From Sistotremastrum niveocremeum HHB9708 (lineage: Eukaryota > Basidiomycota > Agaricomycetes > Sistotremastrales > Sistotremastraceae): a stretch of DNA of 64,000 nucleotides. Within the stretch, counting starts at the first letter, position 1; every line of letters starts with the position of its first letter. The stretch spans positions 22,928-86,927 of the forward strand of contig KV419433.1 of the NCBI GenBank assembly GCA_001630475.1, written 5' to 3'. Shown here piece after piece: positions 11,343-25,400 of this stretch. The notes beneath the pieces are model-generated. The model was given only the letters and a program-made list of their open reading frames with translations, did no database searches and was not told the origin of the DNA. Both the position numbers and the translations under genes were made by a program.

Positions 11343-12731
11343 CCTAGTTTAGCAATGCAGCCTTGCCAAAGGTTTGGAACTGCGGACGATGGTCAGGATG
11401 GAAAGACAGGGGCTCGGCGGCAACAGCCGAATACCGACAACCGGAGACCAGATGCCGAAGCGCAGTTCCCACGATTGGTTCTTTCGAGGAGGATGCCGAG
11501 CGATGCCGAGTGCTATTCATGTTTGTTGACTCCTATTCCTATCTTGGTCTTGCTTGAAGCCTCAAACCATGCTCAGTCTTACGAGCAGAATCTGTGTGTC
11601 TTTGACCGTATCGATTTTTCGACCTTGAAGACCGTTCGATTCGTTCGGAAACTCTAGGCGACGTCTCCTTGTCTCTTGACATCATCTGCATTAAGAACGA
11701 ACCCTAACCCAACACAACGGTCAAAGGCACCACAACATTGAGTCGTACGTTTACACTCCACCGATAGAAGTTTGCTATCTTTTCCTCAGTTACTCACGAA
11801 CGATATGCTATTCCTACGTTACAGAAATAACTTACAACTACCGTGATGGTCGCCAGGCTTGTGCGCACTCACAGGATGACGTCCGGCTCGCACGGCTGGA
11901 GTGGCCGCTGACTTTATCTGGTTGGAGAAGGCCCTGTGTCAACCCTAAAAACTGCGGCATCTCATCATTCGCATAAACGGCTAGTTGAGTTGACTGTTGA
12001 GACTGACTAATCGACAGTGCTGGCTGCGGCAGAACCAGAGCATGCTCCTACTTTCCATTTGGATGAGCATAGCGTCCACAAATCATTCTCTAGACAGTTC
12101 TCGCTGGCCTCTTGACTGTCATCTACAAAATATTGAAGTCCAAAACGTCAAAATCAATGATCCGAAGAAACACCTTCCAGGTCAAGGCAGGGTTGCGTCA
12201 CTAACAAAACGCGGGCCGAGCAGCATTCTTAAATGATCTTCTCACGAAAGCTTCGGAAGAGCTTTATTTTCGAAACTACGCGCCCACTCCACCCTGAATG
12301 TATCTGTTTCATAACCCCATTTCTGCATTCCCGAATCGTTTTACGCGCCGCAGGCAGACCTTCTCCTCCCATGCAATAATCAACGAAAGCTATGTTCGCG
12401 CTCGTATTGGACTCCAACGCAGTGGACTCCCACCTCATCCCCGCGACTCTCGAAACCTGTCTCGTTGAAACACCCTCGCGACTCTCCAGCGAATGATAGG
12501 CAGCGCAACTTTGTTCACCGTCCGTTCACGACGGCCTCAATTGTGGGATTTTTGACGACCGTCGTACTGGAACAGCATGCGCTTGTTTCCCTTGATGCGT
12601 TTGCCATGAGAGTTGACTAGAGTGCCGTTGCTGTATAAAACGTCGAGCGTTGAGGCTCGGTGATCCTCAGGACATTCAGTTCTCTTCGCATTCGACCCCT
12701 TCCTCCCTTCATCAGCAGTCTAGCAGCAGCA
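11343..12731. other. Peroxidase upstream region
   Basis: No convincing gene. It separates the SPP-like pair (minus) from the peroxidase (plus) and should hold the peroxidase control region. One TGCGCAC match to the TGCRCNC metal-response core reported for fungal MnP promoters lies at 11862-11868, about 870 bases upstream; such a short match is expected by chance. Frames of 60-100 codons show no domains. Confidence 0.4.
12634..12640 (+). promoter_or_regulatory. TATA box of the manganese peroxidase gene
   Basis: TATAAAA lies 92 bases before the peroxidase ATG, a usual distance for a highly expressed secreted fungal enzyme. Confidence 0.6.
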
Positions 12732-14201
<1,470 letters not shown>

Positions 14202-14842
14202 GCTTGTTCATAAGAATCATAAGAGCTTGAGTGAAGATAATTCTGACTATCTAGTAGTAATGATACAGTCACATTTTATGATCTTTCATTCGTACTTCCC
14301 GATCGTTTTGTACGTTCGCTAGTGACTGGAATATTATATATTCACCGATCCGTCTTTCTCTCGATCCCCAAAGTCATATATCGAAGCAAATGATCGGGAC
14401 TTTGGAACAAGCTTCGGAATCATCGCGCGCCGAGACTGCTTACGTAAAGCATGACCTTGATTATTTTCTACGACTGTGCCAGTCCAAGTCCAATTACAAG
14501 ATCTCCTGACGACGCAATGCGAGAATATAGAAAGAAAAATGTACGACAAATGAGGTTGGAAGGGATAACACGATAGCTAAGATACAACTTGAAGATACTG
14601 TAACCCTAGTACTAAGAATATATGCAGGAAACAAAAGGAGAGTGAGGAATAAAGAGCGACAATCATACCGTCCATCCATCCATCTAGATAACCAACTTCG
14701 GTGGACCGCAACACTAGCATGTCACATAGAAGAACAAACCAAGGGCCCGATAACTGATAACTAAAACTAAAAGAATGACAAGGCTGGTTGGCCGATAGGA
14801 TTAGAATGAATAAATGTGTGGGTGGTGTGTGATGTGCGAGAT
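14202..14842. other. Convergent intergenic region
   Basis: 3' flanks of the peroxidase and the first fucosyltransferase-like gene. No gene, RNA or clear repeat is seen. Confidence 0.5.
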
Positions 14843-16719
14843 TTATGTCGTACGCGATTTCTTCCAGAATCGCGTCGTGTAGTCGTCTTTGAAATCCACC
14901 ATCCGGAGCATTGCGACGTTGCTCGTGACGCTCGAGAACTAATGCACATCATACATCAGATGAGGGAAGAAAGGATGAAGGAGAGAGACGTACCCCGTTA
15001 CCAATGAAAGCCTCTGCCCTCCTCGCAATCTCCATATCAACAGCAACACTCGCCATTTTCTCTTCCCTGCTCTCCATCACCACCTCCGGACTCAAAGTAT
15101 GCACAACATTCTCCCATCCATCCGCGAGAATCATCTCCTTAAATTTATCCAAAAAGTCCAACTGGCCATTGGACATGATGTATACATTCTTCAATGATCC
15201 TTTCGTGTAATCCCGGACTTCGCGGAGCTTTTCAAGCATTTGTTCTTCGGTTGGCCAACAGTGACGGAGGACGTTTGCGTGGTCTTCGTCGGATGGATAG
15301 CCGGATCTGTCGAGTTGGGAGTCGGGGAGGGCAGGAACCATTGCCCAGACGTTATATGGGAGGCCCCATTTAGCGAGATTGTGACAATGACCCTGCATAT
15401 ATGATTAGACAGCGTAAATTTGAGACCGAGTGAATTGGCGTACCTGATAATCTCCTCTCCGGACGGCAATGACGAGGAGACCGGGGATGGTGTACTTCGT
15501 CCGTGGATCGGGCACTTTCCAAGATTCGGGCATCGAGGCCATGCGGTGGACGTAGCGTTCGTAGACCCAGTTAACCATAGGTGCCCACATGAATTCGGTC
15601 AATACGGGTGATTTGGAGATCTCCTCCCAAATCGACACGATCTTGACATTATCCATGAGCCTGAGAAAATAGATTAGACAGAGAATATAAAGAAGGTCGA
15701 ATAAACGCACTTGAAGTCGAAGAGACTCGATCCAGTCATCTCCACACACCTCTCTTTACCCTCAGGATCAGGCTGCGTCAGCCGCTCTACCCACTTGTCG
15801 ATCACGAGAGCTCCTTCATCGTCACCAGGAGCGCCAAGACCCATTTTCTTCCCTTCTATCGCGGTGTTAAATTGTATGCGTTCCGCGCGGGGACAAACTT
15901 GATGCCAGAAGAATTGATTAATGGAACGTGGAGCGCGGTACGTCTCGTTCGTCCAGGGAAAGGGGGCGCCAGCTGCGGGGCCGGCTACCATGTGCGTTAG
16001 AGGATATCCCGGGGCTGGATATCCGATGTCTCGGAATGCGTAGGAGCGGTTGGCACGGTGAGAAAGGTAAGCGTTGAGTATGAGTTCTTCGAGCTGAGTA
16101 TAGTAAAGGTAAGACAACGAGGAAAAATGAACGAGAAAAGTGACTTATTTATTGAAACCCATGTGGATGTATTGATTAAGGAAAGTGATGTAGCGTCCTG
16201 TTCTTCCTTCTGGGAAAGGAAGATCAAGGTTGTGCTGTGGCAGAGCATCCTCGCGTTGACGGACGCATTCTAGACTGAAGTTTTTGGGATGGAAACAGGA
16301 GGCGGGCGCCCAACGGCTCTCTTCGTCGACGTCGACGCTCGGTGGCATAGCTATCGATTCTGCGCGTATAAACTCAGTTTTTCGACCTGCAGACTGATCG
16401 GTGATGTCGTACCTGAAGTGTCGACCTTGCAAAGTATAAGACCAATCATGAGGCCTACTGATAAGAAGCCAAGGCCAATACTCGTCCACATCCATATTCG
16501 ATGTTCAGGAATCTCTGAAAAAGCATCTAGCCGTCGTCTGCTCGTCGACGTCGACAGCTGCTCTCCATTTTCCTGCTCCCGTAAATCGTCGACTGAGGTA
16601 TTTCCGGTGCCTTCCTCAGCGCTGTCTTGCTCGCTAGAATGTCTGGGTAGGAGGTCGTATTTTTCCTCAGCGTGCTCTGAGGGGGGGCCCTTATTGAAGA
16701 GCGACTTGAGAAACGACAT
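14843..16719 (-). CDS. O-fucosyltransferase-like type II membrane protein A
   Basis: Six exons (minus): 16413-16719, 16149-16359, 15711-16097, 15444-15660, 14994-15392 and 14843-14938 (538 residues). A short cytosolic tail (MSFLKSLFNKG) and an acidic linker precede one membrane segment, WTSIGLGFLSVGLMIGLIL, followed by a lumenal domain. Motifs resemble GDP-fucose O-fucosyltransferases: FNNQLEELI near the domain start, IAVRRGD then GHCHN (like the basic RRxD block that binds nucleotide sugar), and IMSNG. The substrate is unknown. The second intron (16098-16148) only restores the frame and the NNQ motif if it begins AT and ends AC; otherwise TAA follows FNK. Two paralogues lie next door. The start MSFLKSLF is shared with copy C. 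The fold family is inference from motifs; the gene structure is firm. Confidence 0.85.
16098..16148 (-). other. AT-AC intron of copy A
   Basis: A 51-base intron beginning ATAAGT and ending TATAC on the minus strand. Joining AAT AA with T CAG gives Asn-Asn-Gln. No GT or GC donor nearby keeps the frame. Confidence 0.75.
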
Positions 16720-17718
16720 GGCGGATGGGGTGGTTAGGGTGAAACGAGGATAAGGAGGAAAATCGCGTCGCCTAATTTTGTCCGGTATTACTGTTTCCTG
16801 TCTCGGAGCGGACTTCGGAGATGGTGTGCCTGAGACGGCCGCACAGACTTTGAATTGGTTTAGCCTTAGACGCTCAGTTCTGGGCTTCAGGGTCTTGTAA
16901 TTTCAGATGGGGATGTTCAACTTGTTTTTCTACTCTACACTATTTGCCAATAGGAGCCCAACTCATTAGAGAGAGGAGTGTACAATGACTAGGTCAAAAT
17001 CTCCTAAGTGGAATTTAATATAATCTTATCAGTCTATTCCGACTCCGAATAATGGACGTTACGTAAGACGTCGATCAGAGTGATCGAAGCAATGCGGATC
17101 GTTTCGGATGCCGGAAGAGCAGAAGTCGGAAGCAACGTTGTCTCGCATCGACCAATGAGCCCTTCTGTGAGAATGGTGCCGCGAGCAAGGTGCAAGTCTA
17201 CCTTGTCAGAATGCCGTCTCCGCATGTCATGGTCGGCTGATTGACTTGAGCGCTGAATTTTCGTCCAAGGCTTCCTTGGCAGCTCGTGCTGCTCGTCAAC
17301 AAGAAGATCGACAGAATGATGGTCTGCATTTTGTTCTTGATTCTTGAATTGGAGACCTATTTAAAACTAGCACCGAAGACAAAGTGGGCCTAACAACAGG
17401 GAGGCCGAGAAACGAAAGATGATCGATGATCTTCGACCCTATTTTAATTGAGTGCGCCGTGCGCCGCGGGCACCAATGCCGCGTATGTACCTGTCATTTC
17501 ACATCCATATCATTGATTTGATGCCGTGAAGTGAAGCCTATTCAAGGTCGAAATGTACTCGAAATATGTGAAGTGAAAGACGATGAATGCGTTAGAAAAC
17601 AAGATAGCAAGAAAGTATACGAACGGAATGATAGCAAAAATAAACACACACACAAATCAACCTCCGTGATACACAGCTTACCTCGACGGGAGCGCCTCAA
17701 AAAGATCAAGAATAACAG
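16720..17718. other. Intergenic region between copies A and B
   Basis: Promoter of copy A and 3' flank of copy B. Only short frames are present. A conserved promoter block next to copy A is listed separately. Confidence 0.5.
16741..16806 (-). promoter_or_regulatory. Promoter blocks shared with copy C
   Basis: On the minus strand CCGAGACAGGAAA (16794-16806) and CTTATCCTCGTTTC (16741-16754) occur in the same order as upstream of copy C (20521-20533 and 20553-20566). The spacing differs. They may be functional elements or simply recent-duplication similarity. Confidence 0.5.
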
Positions 17719-19642
17719 TTACACCCGACGTGATTTCCTCCAAAACCGTGTCGTATAGTCATCCCTATGATCTACCATCCTCAGCATAGCCACATTGCTC
17801 GTCACGCTCGAGAACTAATTCCTTATCAGCAACTAATATATACGAGAATCATGAGAAAAGAGCGTACCCCATTCCCAATAAACGCCTCCGCCCTCCTCGC
17901 GATTTCCATATCAACAGCAACACTGGCAAAGTTCTCTTCCTGCGAAACCATCCTCACCTCCGGACTCAACGTATGAACAACATTCTCCCAACCGTCCTCC
18001 AATAACATCCCCTTAAGATCTTCCAAATATTGTTCATCGCCGTTCGACATGATGTAGACGTTCTTTAATCTCCCGTCTGTATAGTCTCGGACTTGACGCA
18101 TCTTTTCCATCATTTGGGATTCGGAAGGCCAACAGTGTTGCATAAATTTTTCGTGCTCTTCTTTAGAGGGAAAGTCGGATCTGTCGAGTTGGTCTGGGAG
18201 GGTCGGAACCATTGCCCAGAGGTTGAAGGGATAACCGGCCCAAGCGAGATTATGGCAGTGACCCTACAAGATTTATGAGGAAGAGAGGTGAATGTAAGGA
18301 GTGACGTACGGAGAAGTCTCCTCTGCGAATGGCAAGGACGAGAAGACCGGGAATCGTATATTTCGTCTTTGGATCGGGGATCTCCCATGAGTCGGGCATA
18401 GACGACATTCGATGAACGAAACGCTCGTAGACCCAATTGACCATAGGCGACCACATGAACTCCGTCAATACAGGTGACTTTGAGAGTTCCTCCCATATCG
18501 AAACGACCTTCACATTATCCATCAATCTTCACGGCACATCAATCTCGGCACCCCATAAGATATCAATATAACTCACTTGAAATCAAAAAGACTCGAAGAA
18601 GTGATCTCCACACATCTCTCCTTACCCTCCGGATCACTCCTCGTCAATCTCTCAACCCACTTCTCAATCACCAAAGCTCCCTCATCTTCGCCGGGTGCAC
18701 CAAGACCCATCAACTTTCCCTTATTCTGAGTATGTAATTGTACCCTCTCCGCTCTCGGGCAGACTTGATGCCAAAAGAATTGATTCACAAAACGGGGAGC
18801 TTGATATCCATCACTCGTCAGGGGGAATGGTGCACCGGATATCGTCCCGCCGATCATTTGAGAGAGGGGATATGCGGGTGTTGTCGAGCCGTGGGGTTGG
18901 CCTATGTCTCTGAAAGCGTATGAACGATTTGAGCGGTGTGAGAGATATGCGTTTAGGATTAATTCTTCTAGTTGAGTAAGAGCAGGTCAGCGCGGTGCTT
19001 GCGTATATGAGGAGAGAACTTATTTGTTGAAGCCTTGGTGGATGTATTGGTTTAGGAATGTTATGTATCGCCCTGTTCGGCCTTCGGGGAATGGAAGATC
19101 GAGGTTATGTTGAGGGAGGGCATCTTCGCGTTGACGAACGCATTCGATGCTGAAATTCTTTGGATGAAAACAAGATGCCGGTGACCACTGTTCTTCCTCT
19201 TGCTCAGAGATCATCGATGAGGTCGGCAAATTGATATCTATCTCGTCCCGTTCAGCCATTCGGAGAGTAAGAAAGGGGAGGACGTACCATGAGTGTCAAT
19301 ATTACAGACTATGATTCCAACCATCAATCCGAAGGATAAAAATCCCAGCGCGAGACTCGTCCACATCCATATTCGATGGTCAGGAATATCCTCATAAACT
19401 TTGGTCCGCTGCAAGCGAGAGGGCCAGCGCGAGGTTGGATTTAGAGCCCGTAACGTCGACTCAGGATGCTCATCATGTCCCTCGCCCGCGTCCAGGACCT
19501 CATCCTCCTCCGGTGAATCTTCGTCCTCATGTTGTTCAGGTGAATGTCGAAGGAGAAGGTCATATTGCTCCTCCTTATCCTCAGATTCTTCACCTCTCTT
19601 CGTAAAGAGAGACTTTAAGTCGAAGAATGACCGAAAAAGCAT
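17719..19642 (-). CDS. O-fucosyltransferase-like type II membrane protein B
   Basis: Six exons (minus): 19288-19642, 19024-19237, 18577-18975, 18310-18526, 17868-18263 and 17719-17814 (558 residues). It has the same plan as its neighbours: N-tail with KEEQYDLLLRHS, a longer acidic linker, membrane segment WTSLALGFLSFGLMVGIIV, then WSPASCFHPKNFSIEC, RTGRYITFLNQYIHQGFNNQ, RRGDFSGHCHN and IMSNG. Exons 3 to 6 have the same lengths as copy C (399, 217, 396, 96), so B and C share structure most closely. The second intron, 18976-19023, is again AT-AC. The linker is richer in Glu and Asp (HEDEDSPEEDEVLDAGEG) than in A or C, so the cytosolic part is diverging fastest. The ATG at 19642 is preferred over an in-frame one at 19720 because the other copies begin right at the corresponding tail. 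Confidence 0.85.
18976..19023 (-). other. AT-AC intron of copy B
   Basis: A 48-base intron, ATAAGT to CTTAC on the minus strand. It joins AAC AA with T CAA to give Asn-Asn-Gln. Here the acceptor region lacks any suitable AG: the only nearby one would cut inside the Leu-Glu codons. Confidence 0.78.
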
Positions 19643-20607
19643 GGTACATGGGGATGTTATCAGTGAGGGTCGCTGAGCGCCAGGCACGAGACATCTTGAT
19701 TCTTGATGGTATAGGTTCACTAGAACGCTTTCACAAGCATCTGGGGGCCCTCGGAGCGCATCTCGGAGGACCTACTCCTTGCCGGGTTATCCTATTCCCG
19801 GAGTTTGGACCGAATCTGAGGAATCTTCACAAAGTCCGGAACCATGATTTATTTTAGCTGACAGGCGATTTTGAGCCTGCTACAATTTCAAAGTAACGGA
19901 GAGCCGGGCTTCGGAATCAAATGACCGAAGTCTTGCAGTCATAATTAATAAGTATGGCGCGTGCTTGGTTGCTAACAGCTGTGTTCCACGAAACGAAGCT
20001 GAGATGCATGACCATGTTGCATAATATTTTGTACGAAAATCCTGCCACACGTTAGAGCATCACACAAGGATAGGGTTCCAGCAGAGTCAGCTGAGTAGAG
20101 CACATTGCCACTATCTCAAAGGGAAGAGAAGAAGCCTGAAGAGCAACGAAGTTCTCACAGGCTTATCACAAATGGCTGTCAGGACCGCCACTCCTTCTTT
20201 TGCTTCCGTATTCCGAAAGGAACGTTCTATGATCGCGTGCTTACATACTCTTCCGAGTTAGGCTCGGCCGGTGATCGGGGTTTTGCCGCCGTCGGGTTTC
20301 GGGTGTTCCAAAATGAGCATATCAGGTTCCAGATAGGAGAGGCAGTATTCCTAGTCATGAGTAGAAAACCTGCCTATAAGCCTCCTATTTCTTCGTCAAC
20401 ACTAATTTAAAGCCTTGAAGAAGGCAAGATGCCAGTCGGAGTTTCGGAAGTGTCTAGACCGTAGCGCCAAGGCTAAATCCAAACGTGTAATTCGGGGATC
20501 TAAGACATCCGAGAGCCGCTCCGAGACAGGAAATACCGTCAATACTACCGTGCTTATCCTCGTTTCGCCCTCACACCGCCCTAATCGGCCTAACAACCCG
20601 TCCCACC
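19643..20607. other. Divergent promoter region of copies B and C
   Basis: 965 bases between two divergent genes. Only short frames are present; one of 101 codons (20105-20410) has no domain signal. Confidence 0.5.
20521..20566 (+). promoter_or_regulatory. Promoter blocks shared with copy A
   Basis: CCGAGACAGGAAA (20521-20533) and CTTATCCTCGTTTC (20553-20566), 40 to 90 bases before the ATG of copy C, match blocks upstream of copy A. Confidence 0.5.
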
Positions 20608-22487
20608 ATGTCGTTCCTCAAGTCGCTTTTCAAAACGCGCACATCGACAGAGGTCACCGAGGAAAAATATGACCTCCTACCCAGACATTCTACCGACCAA
20701 GACAGCGCTCACGAGGGCAGTGGCGAGGCCTCTGTCGACGATTTACGCCAAGATGAGCAGCATGGAGAGTCTCAGTCGACGTCTAGAGGCCTAAGACGGC
20801 TGAAACTCTTTTCTGATCTTCCTGATCATCGAATATGGATGTGGACGAGCATTGGGCTTGGGTGTTTGTCTGTTGGCTTGACCGTTGGGCTTATTGTATG
20901 CCAGATCAAGACTCCAGGTACGCGTTGATGAACTCTTTTTGCTGCTCGATTGTCTCAATTTTGATGCAGACTCCATTGCCTCTACACCCAGCCCTGTTCT
21001 GAATGAAGAAGAGCGATGGGCGCCCACGTCATGTTTCCATCCCAAAAAATTCAGCATCGAATGCACTCGTCAACGAGAAGACGCTCTCCCTCAGCACAAT
21101 CTCGACCTTCCCTATCCCGAAGGCCGCACAGGTCGCTACATCACATTTCTTAACCAATACATCCATCAAGGCTTCAATAAATAAGTCTTCCTTCTTTATC
21201 TCTTCGTTCTCAGACTGACTTGTCTTCACTCAGCTAGAAGAACTAATACTTAACGCTTACCTTTCTCACCGCTCAAACCGCTCTTACGCATTCAGAGATT
21301 TTGGCAATCCACACGGCACATCAACACCCGCCTACCCCCTAAACTATATGATCGGTGGAACTACTGCCGGTGCCCCCTTTCCCCTGACACAAGATGGATA
21401 TCAAGCTCCACGATTTATTAATCAATATTTTTGGGAACAAGTTTGTCCGCGAGCGGAGCGTGTTCAACTTAATACACAAGTTGAGGGGAAGCTCATGGGC
21501 CTTGGGGCTCCGGGAGAGGATGAAGGTGCACTCGTGATTGATAAATGGGTCGAGAGGTTGACGAGGCCGGATCCTGAGAATAAGGAGAGATGCGTGGAGA
21601 TGACATCATCCAGTCTCTTCGACTTCAAGTGAGTTTATCTTCCTTCACGTCTTAAAAGCGATTTAAGTTGCGGCTTCAGGTTGATGGATAATCTCAAAGT
21701 CGTCTCGATATGGGAAGAACTCTCTAAATCGCCCGTTTTGACGGAGTTCATGTGGTCACCTATGGTCAACTGGGTTTACGAACGTTATGTTCACAGTATG
21801 GCTTCGATGCCCGATACTTGGCAAATCCCTGATCCCAAGACCAAATACACAATCCCAGGTCTTCTCGTCGTCGCCATCCGCAGGGGTGACTTTTCCGTGT
21901 GTACTGTATCTGCCGCTCCATCCCCGTAATCTCATCTATTATTTAGGGGCATTGCCATAACCTTGCTTGGGGTGCTCTCCCTTTCAACTTATGGGCCATG
22001 GTACCCGCACTTCCCGATTCCATGGACCGTTCCGACTTCCCTTCAAAAGAAGACCACGACAACGTCATGCGTCACTGTTGGCCCACTGAGGAACAGATGA
22101 TGGAGAAGATGCGCGAAGTCCGTGATTACACCGGCGGATCGTTGAAGAATGTTTATGTCATGTCGAATGGGAAGGAGGAATATCTTGAGAAGCTCAAGTC
22201 ACTTTTGCTCGAAGATGGATGGGAGAACGTTGTTCATACGCTGAGTCCTGAGGTTAAGATGGTCACTTTCGAGGAAGAGATGGCTAGTGTCGCTGTTGAT
22301 ATGGAGATCGCAAGAAGAGCAGAGGCATTCATCGGCAACGGGGTGCGTTTGCATGTCACGCTTCCTCGCTTCATGCTAACTTATATTATAGTTCTCGAGT
22401 GTGACTAGTAATGTTGCCATGTTGAGGATGATGGACTACAAAGACAACTTCACCACACGCTTCTGGAAGAAGTCGCGTCTCACATAA
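20608..22487 (+). CDS. O-fucosyltransferase-like type II membrane protein C
   Basis: Six exons: 20608-20917, 20970-21180, 21230-21628, 21680-21896, 21947-22342 and 22392-22487 (542 residues). The cytosolic tail of about 75 residues ends in DHRIWMW; the membrane segment is about residues 76-99; FNNQ is at 172-175, RRGD at 374-377, GHCHN directly after it, and VMSNG later. It ends DNFTTRFWKKSR, like its relatives. Expected site: Golgi or ER lumen, adding fucose or a related sugar to protein or glycan (inference). It lies inverted relative to A and B. Its promoter shares two blocks with A, while its exon lengths match B, so the three may have exchanged sequence. The intron at 21181-21229 is AT-AC. 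No truncation or missing motif is seen, so all three copies look active. Confidence 0.87.
21181..21229 (+). other. AT-AC intron of copy C
   Basis: A 49-base intron from ATAAGTC to TTCAC. It joins AAT AA with T CAG to give Asn-Asn-Gln. With a GT start three bases later, TAA would stay in the exon. Confidence 0.78.
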
Positions 22488-25400
22488 GCACCTTCCCCCT
22501 CGTTCTACTGGATCATATCGATCCTTTCCATTCTTTTTGTTGTGATTTTTGCACGTTTTATGGCCTGCTAGTGTTGCGGTCATCTTGTAGTTAGTCCTTG
22601 CATGACGGACGGACGATACCCGTTAGACTCTTGTTTCATCCCTTGCTATCCACTATCTCTGTAATCTTTACCCGTACATCTACTTGCTTTCTTGCATCGT
22701 CTCTCTACTCGGCACCCACTCATGCATATTGATCTGCTTTCAATTAATCGACGCAACTGGCGAATGATCACTGAATGCACCTGGAGCATGGATCGAAGTG
22801 CGGTCCCAGAATTTGGGTTGCTGATATGCGACAGTAGGCTATTGTGGAAGTCCAGCGCCGTCAATAGTAGTTGTTTGGATGCTACGAGTTTCCTAGCAAT
22901 ACGTGAGTGATGCGAAATGTCAGACAACGTCTCGTACCCTTATCTGTGTTTATCATTCTCTCCTCTCAGAAGGTATAACATTTTTTGAACTTCCCGTCTC
23001 AAGTCTATGCTCACTACTTTCGTTAGGACATTCAAAGACTTTAGTGCCAGTGTCGAGACGAACGGCAATATTCGCGATGAACATGCTAATTGAGGTTCAA
23101 ATACGAAACGTGCTCGTTTCATTTGATCTCAGGATGACCTATAGACGTAAACCGAACGTAATAGTAGGAAAGCGGAAGCAAATTATGAATCCGAGACCGG
23201 GAAGAAGCATGACTTCATGAGATGTTTCCTTCCGTTCAATCAACTCAGGAAACTTTGACCTGCTTGCATGCAAAGGCACACTTATCATGGCATTTGCGAA
23301 AAAAGAGGGCGTGCGAAAAGTGCACCCATACGAGAATATAAGGTCCTACGGCAAAACCAGAAGGTTGCGTGCCGGCTTGGATCTCCGCCTATGGCGTCTT
23401 ATCAAACCTAATAACCGCAGGCGCTTAGAGCTCTGAAATGAGGCGATCTCCCGCGAATTCTGGGGCCGTGTGGCCGCGCTTAGGCCGGCTTACCCATCTA
23501 TAGGCATGAACTAAGTCCTTACGTTGTTTACTCCGCTAGCTCACATCTTTTTCAGTTAGAGACCCTGTGACGGTCCTGATCGAGAAGAATATCCGTGTCG
23601 GGTTTGAAGACACTTGCTATAGCAGAAGCTATAATTTTCAACTCGAGAGAAGCCTTTTTCCTTGTGAACAGCGAGTATTTTGCCGCTGGCTCAAATTTGA
23701 AGATTATTGAATGTATGGAAGGTATACACATGGCGTGAAATTTTACGAGCTTGTTTCGAACATCAACACGCGCAAACTGGAGGCTATCGCCGAAGCCCAA
23801 GCGGCCAATTGTTCAGGATTCAGGAGATGTAAATGAGGAAAACAAAACCAACCTACACGAGTCTTTAACTGAACACTGTTGAATCACCAGCTATGATTGT
23901 TTGCCCACTCTCATGGACTCCCTAGTGTTGCGCCCATGTACCTCGGATCGCCACTTGTCCGCAGACACATCCGACGCTATCCCATCCGGCTACAGCGCCA
24001 CGTCATGGAAAATGGAGCAGACAGTCGTTGGTATCCCAGAAGGATGTCCATTCGCTCTCTGGATTATTCCTCGTTGTTGACGATATGTCGCTCCGTATGC
24101 GTGCCGTCGGTGCCGACCCCTATTCGCCCAAGATTTTCGGTTTGCTGCATTCTGTTTCATCGAATGCCTGGCAATTATCCAGCCCCTCTAATCCTCTGAC
24201 CCAGGCCACGAAGTGGATAGTCGAAAACCGTGGGCGATGAAGAGTTCGGGGATCACGTTCGAATGGACCGAGAAGCCCGTCCCAATTGTTGACAAGTACA
24301 TGGTGCTCAAGTCCTGTTTCGTTCAACGGATCATGGGCGTCGAATTGTATAATCACTATTTGGACTGGCATCAAAGACTACGAAGTACGGGAGAGATGAG
24401 AGACAGGCAGTCAACATACCGCTTGCTAGATGATCTCCGGTGGACTGAGAGAATGACGAACGCTGGCCATGCCTCAAGTTAAGGTACGCAACCCATCTCT
24501 TCAGTCTCATGTCCGAGATCCTAATGCTGAGGATGCAGAAGCTGAAGATCTGTTCCTGACAGTGATAGTCGGCGCGCTCACCAAGCGCCCTAATCATTCT
24601 ATCCGGTGGCGGTCTGGCGGAAATACTCCATGAAAGCCAAACCTGGCCCTCTGGCATACCTGTTGCGTACGGCATTCCGGTCAAAATCCTGGGGATACAG
24701 ATCAATCTACATAAAGCACATCCAATGCGAGAGAAATATAGAACATGAACGGTTTGTTGACTCGAGTTTCAACTCAGTACGCATTCGCTGATTACCGACA
24801 GCTATAGTAAACTTCGCTCTCGGGGTCTGAATTTATGTTTTCAAAGGCTCGGCGACTTATCCTCAGGGCAAGAACATTCGCAGCCTTGATAAGCTGATAG
24901 GTCCGTTTCATCCGTATGAGGCGCAATTGTCTTCAGAGTGCCGATATTATCAGGTTGAGAGAAGGTCAACAAAAGAAGAAAGCTAAATATATCCCCTTTA
25001 TCATCTGACAGACGCCAGCGGAGAAGGACCACAATGCCAACAGATAATAGTGAGTGGCGGACATCAGGTACCCAACACGGTCGAACTCAGACTTATCAAA
25101 TTTATTTTAGGCACAACAAGCTAAGAAATGGGAAGCAAGCTCATCTTCACCACCTCATACGACATGATACTATCATTCGCGCGGGACCGTAAAGCGGGTC
25201 GAGTGGCATCGGGAATTTCCCTGCCCCGCTTTCTCGATCATCGTAATTCCGGCTACTAAGAAGGTTGCCGCCGGCGCTTAATCTATCAGAGCCGAACGAG
25301 AATCTTAGGACCGATATTACTGGCTGCATCTACTCTTAAATCTACTCGAGCACCATGGAAGAGTGTCTGGCTGGGCACTGCAGTGAATCCGGGGACGAAA

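Noticed and set aside
19643-19720. Upstream in-frame start for fucosyltransferase-like copy B
   Set aside because: It would add 26 residues not seen in copies A and C, whose tails begin at the matching position.
16140-21185. In-frame TAA just after FNK in each fucosyltransferase-like gene, read as a premature stop
   Set aside because: It appears at the same spot in all three copies, and the downstream exons stay intact and conserved. An AT-AC intron removes it and restores the motif.
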